A stretch of 14,039 nt of DNA, from positions 1 through 14,039 of the forward strand of contig JAKBAU010000058.1 in NCBI GenBank assembly GCA_021808875.1, written 5' to 3'. The position numbers and the translations under genes are program-made. Numbering within the stretch: position 1 is the stretch's first letter; each line of letters starts with the position of its first letter. Positions 7,310-13,166 of this stretch are shown here, piece after piece. The notes beneath the pieces were generated by a model. The model searched no databases and was not told the origin of the DNA. It was given only the letters and a program-made list of their open reading frames with translations. This DNA comes from Pseudomonadota bacterium (lineage in GTDB: Bacteria > Pseudomonadota > Alphaproteobacteria > Micropepsales > Micropepsaceae).

Positions 7310-7894
7310 ATGTTTGCTAAGCGCCTGGTCGCCGTCTCGACGCTCATCTTCATCTCGGCGCTGCCCTTAAAGGCCCAGGCTGCTGCAGCCCCGACTCCGG
7401 TGATCAAGGTCTATGGCAATCCCACAATCACGGATGCGGGAAAGATCCTGCGCTTTGCCCTTCCGGCAGCTGCAGCGGGCATTGCCCTTTGGAAAAACGA
7501 CTATAACGGCTTCTATCAGCTGGCTGCGTCTTACGTCACGACCGTGGGCATCACCTACGGGCTAAAGCACGTGATCCGCGAGCAGCGGCCTGATCTTTCC
7601 AACTGGCAGTCTATGCCTTCTGATTCGTCGGCCAGCGCATCAGCTGGTGCGGCCTTTCTCTGGCGCCGTTATGGCTGGCAGTATGGAATTCCTGCCGAGG
7701 CTCTTTCAGTCTTCGTTGGATATTCGCGCACGCAGGCCAAGTTGCACCATTGGTATGATGTGATTGCCGGTGATGCGGTAGCGTGGGGTGTGAACATGCT
7801 GTTCGTTTCTCATTATCATCCGGATAGCCGCTATCACATCGGCTTTGGCGCAAGCCCCAATGGGGTAAGCGTTAATTTCGCGATGAATATGTGA
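7310..7894 (+). CDS. Secreted PAP2-superfamily protein with altered motif 2
   Basis: 194 residues starting at ATG 7310, with GGAG 6 nt upstream. Residues 1-23 form a signal peptide ending in a KAQA-type site. The acid-phosphatase/PAP2 motif 1 is KHVIREQRP (K86, R93, P94). Motif 3 is SRTQAKLHHWYD (S139, R140, nucleophile H146, D150). Motif 2, normally PSGH, reads PSDSS at 103-107, so the usual general-acid His is replaced by Ser106. Canonical enzymes remove phosphate from lipids such as phosphatidate or undecaprenyl pyrophosphate, or transfer it between lipids. Here hydrolysis may be impaired or the chemistry changed. Hydrophobic stretches at about 46-60 and 72-86 suggest membrane association. 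The neighbours fit a role in envelope lipid metabolism. Confidence 0.83.
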   Translation: MFAKRLVAVSTLIFISALPLKAQAAAAPTPVIKVYGNPTITDAGKILRFALPAAAAGIALWKNDYNGFYQLAASYVTTVGITYGLKHVIREQRPDLSNWQSMPSDSSASASAGAAFLWRRYGWQYGIPAEALSVFVGYSRTQAKLHHWYDVIAGDAVAWGVNMLFVSHYHPDSRYHIGFGASPNGVSVNFAMNM

Positions 7895-7921
7895 TGGGCC
7901 ATTTCCGGGTACTGAAGGGTA

Positions 7922-8560
7922 ATGGATCTTTCCTCCACGCCGATCACAAAGCGGCGCAGTGATCTCATCTTGGATGTGATCGAACGGGGCATTGTTATCG
8001 GCCTCTTCGTCGCTTTGTGTCTGAACCTGGGCCGGGATTTCCTGTACCACGGACATATCGTGTCGCTGCTCTTTGTTGTCGGCGAAAGTATTCCAGTTGC
8101 TCTTGTCCTGGTGCGTCGCCCCGCCCAACCTTTGAGCCGCCGTCCGCGTGACTGGCTTCTAACTCTTAGCGGCACCTGTCTGCCGCTTCTGGTGCGGGCC
8201 GGAGGTCAGGCCCTGTTGGCGCCAGTTATCTGCGGCCTTATCATTCTTCTGGGTTTTGCGATTCAGGTGGCGGCCAAGATCTCGCTGGGACGCAGCTTTG
8301 GCCTCGTGCCGGCCATTCGTGGTGTCAAATGTGGCGGGCTCTATCGGATAGTCCGGCATCCGATTTATGCTGGCTATGTTTTGATGGATTTGGGCTTTCT
8401 GCTCGCCAATGCAAGCGATTGGAACGGGGCACTGTACGTGATCGCTTACAGCGCCCAGCTCGGACGACTTTTTGCCGAGGAGCAATTGCTGATGGAAGAT
8501 CCTATTTACCGCGCCTATGTTGCTCAGACTCGCTGGCGCATTTTGCCATGGGTGTTTTGA
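7922..8560 (+). CDS. ICMT-like integral membrane methyltransferase
   Basis: 212 residues with about five hydrophobic segments (about 22-40, 46-64, 80-94, 98-119, 150-176). The C-terminal half carries the isoprenylcysteine carboxyl methyltransferase / phospholipid methyltransferase signature. GGLYRIVRHPIYAGYVL (138-154) contains the R145-H146-P147 cofactor-binding element. RLFAEEQLLMEDPIYRAYV (182-200) contains the paired Glu186-Glu187, and the protein ends in the usual R.R.LPW. Family members methylate small or lipid substrates with S-adenosylmethionine at the membrane; the bacterial substrate is usually unknown. AAGGG lies just upstream of the ATG. It follows the PAP2-like gene by 27 nt, so the two are probably co-transcribed. 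Confidence 0.83.
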   Translation: MDLSSTPITKRRSDLILDVIERGIVIGLFVALCLNLGRDFLYHGHIVSLLFVVGESIPVALVLVRRPAQPLSRRPRDWLLTLSGTCLPLLVRAGGQALLAPVICGLIILLGFAIQVAAKISLGRSFGLVPAIRGVKCGGLYRIVRHPIYAGYVLMDLGFLLANASDWNGALYVIAYSAQLGRLFAEEQLLMEDPIYRAYVAQTRWRILPWVF

Positions 8561-8601
8561 ATCCCGCACGTGCCGGGCGGTGACCTTGATGGAGATGCAA
8601 C

Positions 8602-8991
8602 ATGTTGATTCGCGCCTGCATGGCAAAAATTCATAGGGCGACGGTTACCCAGGCTGAACTCAATTATGTGGGCTCGATCACCATCGATGCGGCGCTCCTT
8701 GAAGCCAGTGGTATTCAACCTTACCAGTACGTGAATATCACCAGCCTCTCCAATGGAACTTACTGGCAGACCTACGTCATCGAGGGCCCGCGCGGTGAGG
8801 GCGTTATTTGCCTGAATGGCTCGCCCGCGCGACATTTCCACCCTGGGGACAAGGTTATCATTCTGGCAGAGGCTTGGCTTGAGCCCAAAGAGATGAGCCA
8901 GCTCGATCCCGTGGTGGTATTTGTCGATGACCGCAATCAGATCACAGAGATCAAGCGCCACCGCCTGGTGCCGTTGGGTCAGCATCGCTAA
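8602..8991 (+). CDS. panD: Aspartate 1-decarboxylase, pyruvoyl-dependent
   Basis: PanD converts L-aspartate to beta-alanine for pantothenate and coenzyme A synthesis in the cytoplasm. The 129-residue proenzyme self-cleaves at Gly24-Ser25 in LNYVGSITID, and Ser25 becomes the pyruvoyl group. K9, H11, R12 (KIHR), Y22, T57, Y58 and N72 (CLNG) align with E. coli PanD without gaps. Position 54, Arg in E. coli, is Tyr here within NGTYWQTY (51-58). The C-terminus ends LDPVVVFVDDRNQI..., as in related homologues. GGAG lies 7 nt before the ATG. It is 41 nt after the methyltransferase gene and could be in the same transcript. No other pantothenate gene is present. Identity is secure; efficiency with aspartate is open because of the Arg54 change. 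Confidence 0.93.
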   Translation: MLIRACMAKIHRATVTQAELNYVGSITIDAALLEASGIQPYQYVNITSLSNGTYWQTYVIEGPRGEGVICLNGSPARHFHPGDKVIILAEAWLEPKEMSQLDPVVVFVDDRNQITEIKRHRLVPLGQHR

Positions 8992-9010
8992 CAAAGGAGC
9001 TGGCTTGGTT

Positions 9011-9048
9011 GCGGGACCCGGGACTTCGAACCCGGAGACTTTTCCCGC
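9011..9048. other. Double hairpin resembling a tRNA acceptor/T-arm minihelix
   Basis: Outer arms GCGGGA (9011-9016) and TCCCGC (9043-9048) enclose an inner stem CCGGG (9018-9022) with CCCGG (9031-9035) around an 8-nt loop ACTTCGAA. On the minus strand this reads CCGGGTTCGAAGTCCCGG followed by GTCCCGCAACCA, similar to a tRNA T-arm, acceptor strand and near-CCA end. No D-arm or anticodon arm is present. No U-run follows on the plus strand, so it is not a classic terminator for panD. Confidence 0.4.
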
Positions 9049-9100
9049 AGCGACGGTCATGCCATGGTCAGGCCAGTCTGTCAGTTTAAGAGGGTTTTGC

Positions 9101-9595
9101 ATGAAGCGCGCAGCCATCATTGTCGGTAGCTTCCTGCTGACTGTGTGTCTGGCTCCCCTGGCCCAGGCCTCCCATGGTACTGCTGGATTGTGGCGGGTAA
9201 CCGTCAGCGTCAATGAGCCTGCAAACGCGTTCTTGACCCCGCAGCAGCGCGCCCAGATGCGCGCGCATGGCATCGATATCCTGGGATCCAATTCCATTGC
9301 CGCCGACCACTGTATGACAGAGGCTGAAGTTATGTCGAACCGGCTGAGCAAGGCCGAGGATGTCGCGGGTTGCAGCCTGGAGCATCAGTCCGCCGACGGC
9401 GCAACGCTGCGCGGCACGCTCGTCTGCGTCGAGGAGCCGAAAGGTACCGGTAACCTGCAGATCACCTACGCCAATCCCAAGCACTACACCGGGTCCATGG
9501 TGTTCAGTGGTATGGCCCATGGCCAGCAGGTTCATCTCAAATATCAATATGATGGCCGCTGGCTGTCCTCCGATTGCGGCAAGATAAAGCATTGA
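9101..9595 (+). CDS. DUF3617-like secreted protein
   Basis: 164 residues from ATG 9101, preceded by AGAGGG. Residues 1-23 are a Sec signal peptide (ending AQA). The mature part begins GLWRVTVSVNEP, followed by a four-Cys pattern (C71 in DHCMTEAE, C91 in AGCSLEHQ, C109 in LVCVEE, C159 in SDCGKIK). It ends in a beta-rich segment with G.G....Y.......GSM.FSG, typical of DUF3617 proteins of proteobacteria. Their function is unknown; the cysteines probably form two disulfides in the periplasm. The gene sits 15 nt upstream of the sirtuin gene and is probably in the same transcript. Confidence 0.78.
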   Translation: MKRAAIIVGSFLLTVCLAPLAQASHGTAGLWRVTVSVNEPANAFLTPQQRAQMRAHGIDILGSNSIAADHCMTEAEVMSNRLSKAEDVAGCSLEHQSADGATLRGTLVCVEEPKGTGNLQITYANPKHYTGSMVFSGMAHGQQVHLKYQYDGRWLSSDCGKIKH

Positions 9596-9609
9596 ATCCG
9601 GGAGCGGAC

Positions 9610-10350
9610 ATGCACGTCTGTTTGGCCGCGAAGCTGCGCGCGGCCAAGCATGCGGTGATCTTTACGGGGGCCGGCATATCTACCGAATCGGGCATCCCGG
9701 ACTTTCGCTCGAAGGATGGCATCTGGACCAAGATGGCTCCGATCGACTTTAACGACTTTGTCTCCTCGGCAGCGATGCGTAGGGAGGCATGGCGGCGGCG
9801 TTTTGCCATGGATGGGGTCTTCGCGAGCGCCCAAGTCAATCGCGGCCACCGGGCGGTGGCAACACTGATTCGTCAGGGCAGGGTATCCTTTGTCATTACC
9901 CAGAACATCGACAATCTACACCAGGTTTCGGGCGTGCCCGCTGATCAGGTAATCGAGCTGCACGGTAATACATTCTACGCTAAGTGCTTATGCTGCGATA
10001 TTCGCGTAGAACTTGAACCAATACGGGAATACTTTGTGCAGCATGGGGAGGCGCCTGACTGTCCTGCCTGCGGCGGATTACTCAAGACGGCCACGATTTC
10101 CTTTGGTCAGGCGATGCCCGAACATGAGATGGCGCGCGCCCAAGCCGCGGCGGGGAGCTGCGATCTGTTCGTAGTTCTCGGTTCTTCTCTTGTGGTCTAC
10201 CCCGCGGCAGATGTGCCGGCTTTGGCGGTGCGTCATGGGGCGGAGTTGGTTATCGTCAACCGGGAGCCCACCCCCCTTGATGACCTGGCCGGTCTTGTCT
10301 TGCATGCACCAATCGGGGATACGCTGGACGGCGCCGTTCGGGCGCTGTAG
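9610..10350 (+). CDS. NAD-dependent protein deacylase, Sir2 family
   Basis: 246 residues. The ATG at 9610 follows GGGAG; an earlier in-frame TTG at 9574 lies inside the previous gene and is unlikely. The Rossmann fold shows FTGAGISTESGIPDFRS (18-34), the NAD-binding TQNIDNLH (97-104) and the catalytic H118 in IELHGN. A structural zinc site is formed by C126/C129 and C151/C154 (CLCC and CPAC). Residues 159-169 read KTATISFGQAM rather than the FGE-type motif of CobB-like enzymes, so it belongs to another bacterial branch. GSSLVVYPA and IVNREPTPLD complete the fold. It removes acyl groups from lysine and produces nicotinamide; its targets are unknown. All catalytic residues are present. Confidence 0.93.
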   Translation: MHVCLAAKLRAAKHAVIFTGAGISTESGIPDFRSKDGIWTKMAPIDFNDFVSSAAMRREAWRRRFAMDGVFASAQVNRGHRAVATLIRQGRVSFVITQNIDNLHQVSGVPADQVIELHGNTFYAKCLCCDIRVELEPIREYFVQHGEAPDCPACGGLLKTATISFGQAMPEHEMARAQAAAGSCDLFVVLGSSLVVYPAADVPALAVRHGAELVIVNREPTPLDDLAGLVLHAPIGDTLDGAVRAL

Positions 10351-10450
10351 ACCCTCACCGTGCGATCGCTAATATGACCCCGATCGCGGTCGCGCTGATT
10401 TTCTCTGGTGCGAGAGGTCGGCGCCGGGCGGCGGCACAGGTGTACGGACC

Positions 10451-10496
10451 CTTGGGTTCGTGACCCAGGTGTGGCCGGTCAGGAGCCGAACGGCTC
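10451..10496 (+). promoter_or_regulatory. Two leader hairpins before the ClpP-like gene
   Basis: CTTGGGT (10451-10457) pairs with ACCCAGG (10463-10469), including one G-U pair. GAGCCG (10483-10488) pairs with CGGCTC (10491-10496). Both lie in the 170-nt gap after the sirtuin gene, just upstream of the AGGAG (10510-10514) that serves the GTG start at 10521. They could affect transcript stability or translation, or end sirtuin transcription. There is no U-run, so function is unproven. Confidence 0.3.
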
Positions 10497-10520
10497 GGCC
10501 CCAACCCCAGGAGTTTTGCC

Positions 10521-11120
10521 GTGTTTCGCCTCGATGACGAAGACGAGAAGTCTGACGATAAGACCCCCCCGACGCCGCCCATGCCGCCCGTGGCGCAGGC
10601 GCTCTACAAGTCGCGCACGGTGCTCATATTCGGCGAAGTCGACATGAAGATGGCTGAGCGGGTGACGGCGCAGTTGCTCGCCTTGGCTTCGGAAAGTTCC
10701 GATCCCATCCGGGTGGTGCTGAATTCGCCCGGTGGCCATGTCGAATCGGGGGACACTATTCACGACGTCATCCGGTTCTGTGGCCCTGTCGTGAAGATCA
10801 TCGGCACGGGCTGGGTGGCCAGTGCCGGGGCCCACATATTCCTCGGTGCCAAACGCGAAAACAGACTGTGTCTGCCATTCACACGCTTTTTGCTGCATCA
10901 GCCCTTAGGGGGTGTTCGCGGGCAGGCCTCGGATATTTCCATCGAGGCGGAAGAGATCATCAAGATGCGCGAACGGCTTAACCAGGAAATCGCCCGTGAG
11001 ACCGGACAGACCGTGGAAAAAGTCGTCGCCGATACCGAGCGCAATTTCTGGATGAATGCAGACGAGGCCGTCACCTACGGCCTCGTAGGTCGCGTTGTCG
11101 CCAGGGCTGACGAGGTTTAG
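10521..11120 (+). CDS. ClpP-like protease subunit with Asn in place of the triad Asp
   Basis: 199 residues from a GTG with AGGAG upstream. Residues 5-23 are acidic then proline-rich, unlike the E. coli ClpP propeptide and axial loop. The ClpP fold follows: VVLNSPGGHVESGDTIHDVI (65-84), the nucleophile S101 in GWVASAGAHI, and H126 in FLLHQPLGG. The third triad residue aligns without gaps to N175 in DTERNFWM, where E. coli ClpP has Asp in DTERDRFL; the codon is AAT. ClpP barrels degrade proteins fed by AAA+ unfoldases, but no unfoldase gene is nearby. The stop codon is 2 nt before the alpha-glucosidase start, so the two are probably translationally coupled. This may be a regulatory or weakly active paralogue. 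Confidence 0.87.
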   Translation: MFRLDDEDEKSDDKTPPTPPMPPVAQALYKSRTVLIFGEVDMKMAERVTAQLLALASESSDPIRVVLNSPGGHVESGDTIHDVIRFCGPVVKIIGTGWVASAGAHIFLGAKRENRLCLPFTRFLLHQPLGGVRGQASDISIEAEEIIKMRERLNQEIARETGQTVEKVVADTERNFWMNADEAVTYGLVGRVVARADEV

Positions 11121-11122
11121 CC

Positions 11123-12736
11123 ATGACCGGCGCCGGGCAATGGTGGCGCGGCGCAGTCATCTATCAGATCTATATTCGCAGCTTCTGCGATAGCAATGGC
11201 GACGGGCAGGGAGATCTTGGCGGTGTCCGCTCCAAGCTTCCCTATCTCGCTTCTCTCGGCATTGATGCCATCTGGCTTTCTCCGGTTCACCCCTCACCGA
11301 ACCGCGACTGGGGGTATGACGTCAGCGATTATGCCGGTGTTCATCCTGACTATGGCAGCACGGAAGACCTCGACCGGCTGGTGACGGAGGCCCATCACCT
11401 TGGCCTCAAAGTCATGTTGGACGAGGTCCTTGCCCATACTTCAGACGAGCATGCATGGTTTACCGAGAGCCTTCGCGGAGAGGTAAAGCGCGACTGGTAT
11501 GTCTGGGCCGACCCACACGCAGACGGTACCGCACCCAACAACTGGCTCTCCGCCTTCGGTGGCCCAGCCTGGTCCTACCAGCCAGCACGGCGCCAGTATT
11601 ATCATCATAAATTTTTGCGTCAGCAGCCGAAGCTCAACTGGCACAATCCCGATGCCAGAGCGGCCGCACTTTCTGTCCTGCGTCACTGGCTTGAGCGGGG
11701 GATCGACGGATTTCGCCTCGATGTTGCCAATGCCTTTTTACATGAGGAAGCACTGGTAGATAATCCGCCAGTACCGCAGAGCGCACGCCACACGGCGTAT
11801 TGGGCTCATCCGCCAAATATGCAGTTACACTTTCATGATAGTAACTTAGTCCAGAATATTGAAGTTCTCGATCAGATACGTGGAGTGGTTGAAAACTATC
11901 CCGACCGCTTCGTGATGGGAGAATTCTCGGAGCAACCGGAGCGCAGCGGATGCTATGCGCCTGTCGATCAGGGGCTTCATTCCGGCTACAGCTTTCCATT
12001 GCTGGAAGCCCGCAGGCTTGGTCCTGACGTCTTCAACGACCATCTTAACACTTTGGCGCGATACCCCCGGCATTGGCCGTCGCTCAGCTTCAGCAATCAC
12101 GATGTCATGCGGGCACCAAGCCGCTTTGGTGGTCGTGTACCGCCACCGGGGCTTGCCCGGTTGCTGTTGGCGCTTCTCTTTGGCCTGCGCGGTACCGTTC
12201 TACTCTACCAGGGCGAGGAACTGGGCCTACCGCAGGCGGAGCTACCGCGCTCGGTGCTGCGCGATCCGGTTGGAGACCTTTATTACCCCTACTCCTATGG
12301 TCGCGATGGCTGCCGCACGCCAATGCCATGGGAGGAGCGCGCGCCAAATCTTGGCTTCACGACCGGTACGCCTTGGCTGCCGGCCTTCGAGGGCCATGCC
12401 ATGTATGCGGTGCGCCAGCAGCTTGACGATCCGCTTTCCACGCTTAATTACTGCCGGAGGTTGATCGCGGCACGCAAAGCCATACCCGCACTGTCACAGG
12501 GCGATCTGGTTGCAGGCGCGTCAGGTTCCGCCGTTCTTGCCTTTACCCGTTGTCTCTCCACGCAAACCATTCTCTGCCTCTTCAACCTGTCGCCGAACAG
12601 AGAAAAATTTGGCGACTCCCGCCTGGACGGCGCCAGGGATCTTCAGCTGGGATGTGGTGCCGTACACCGCTCCGCCACCGAGGTGGAATTGGGTCCCTAT
12701 GCGGCGCATTTCCTGGCGGTTGATAGCTGGGACTGA
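11123..12736 (+). CDS. Alpha-glucosidase, GH13_23-like, cytoplasmic
   Basis: 537 residues without a signal peptide, so it probably acts on imported short alpha-glucosides such as maltose or sucrose-like sugars, or transfers glucose to acceptors. GH13 motifs appear in order: YQIYIRSFCDSNGDGQGDL (14-32), DEVLAHTSDEH (100-110), and GFRLDVANAF with nucleophile D200. GEFSE with acid/base E267 and SNHD with D327 follow. DEVLAHTS instead of DVVxNHTS, and the spacing D200/E267/D327, match the HaG/XgtA group of proteobacterial alpha-glucosidases. The C-terminal beta domain is intact. It starts 2 nt after the ClpP-like stop and ends 4 nt before the convergent Fe-S scaffold gene. No sugar transporter or LacI regulator is in the window. 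Subfamily assignment is by motif memory. Confidence 0.9.
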   Translation: MTGAGQWWRGAVIYQIYIRSFCDSNGDGQGDLGGVRSKLPYLASLGIDAIWLSPVHPSPNRDWGYDVSDYAGVHPDYGSTEDLDRLVTEAHHLGLKVMLDEVLAHTSDEHAWFTESLRGEVKRDWYVWADPHADGTAPNNWLSAFGGPAWSYQPARRQYYHHKFLRQQPKLNWHNPDARAAALSVLRHWLERGIDGFRLDVANAFLHEEALVDNPPVPQSARHTAYWAHPPNMQLHFHDSNLVQNIEVLDQIRGVVENYPDRFVMGEFSEQPERSGCYAPVDQGLHSGYSFPLLEARRLGPDVFNDHLNTLARYPRHWPSLSFSNHDVMRAPSRFGGRVPPPGLARLLLALLFGLRGTVLLYQGEELGLPQAELPRSVLRDPVGDLYYPYSYGRDGCRTPMPWEERAPNLGFTTGTPWLPAFEGHAMYAVRQQLDDPLSTLNYCRRLIAARKAIPALSQGDLVAGASGSAVLAFTRCLSTQTILCLFNLSPNREKFGDSRLDGARDLQLGCGAVHRSATEVELGPYAAHFLAVDSWD

Positions 12737-12740
12737 AGGA

Positions 12741-13166
12741 TCAGGTCTCTGTACGCGAGAGGGCGTTGATGAGAGCATCCAGCGGCAGCAGGACGCAGCG
12801 ATGGCGGCCGGGAATGTCTGCCGCCCCGGCAAATTCGGCATAAGCCGCAAAGGGCCGATCTGGCGGAGGAGCGTTGTTCGCCAGCATGCTCAGAAGTCGG
12901 GTGCGCAGGGCGATGAGATCTGCTTCGCTGGCGCCAATCGCATCACGTCCGAGAACGGCGGCCGAGGCCTGGGCAAGTACGCAGGCGCGGGTTTGGTGCG
13001 CCAAGTCCAGGATACGTCCTTCTGCGAGCATCACGTCCATCAGGACGCGATCGCCACAGGCCGGGTTATGCGCCTCACCGTGATGATCGGCCTCAGCCAG
13101 ACGGCCTGCACCGTGGGCATCTGCGGCCAGGCGCAGGAGGCTGCGCTTGTAGAGTGGATCGCTCAT
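12741..13166 (-). CDS. NifU/IscU-like Fe-S cluster scaffold protein
   Basis: 141 residues. All three scaffold cysteines are visible, with the usual cluster-releasing Asp: NPACGD (C37, D39), TRACVLAQASAAVLG (C62), and HRCVLLPLDAL (C124). The central region is shorter and Ala-rich relative to IscU, and the LPPVK motif recognised by HscA is absent. This points to the dedicated scaffold type found beside molybdenum-enzyme genes rather than the housekeeping IscU. Its ATG overlaps the stop of the upstream fusion gene by 4 nt (ATGA, 13163-13166), so the two are translationally coupled. A role in delivering [2Fe-2S] clusters to a molybdenum hydroxylase is inferred from this partner. The gene is convergent with the alpha-glucosidase. 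Confidence 0.83.
   Translation of the reverse strand: MSDPLYKRSLLRLAADAHGAGRLAEADHHGEAHNPACGDRVLMDVMLAEGRILDLAHQTRACVLAQASAAVLGRDAIGASEADLIALRTRLLSMLANNAPPPDRPFAAYAEFAGAADIPGRHRCVLLPLDALINALSRTET

Noticed and set aside
9001..9060. A full tRNA gene
   Set aside because: Only a T-arm/acceptor-like part is present; there is no anticodon arm or D-arm, and the T-loop has one nucleotide too many.
8524..9351. Long minus-strand open frame (275 codons) across panD and the DUF3617 gene
   Set aside because: It is antisense to two well-supported genes, matches no family and has no ribosome site; a composition artefact of GC-rich coding DNA.
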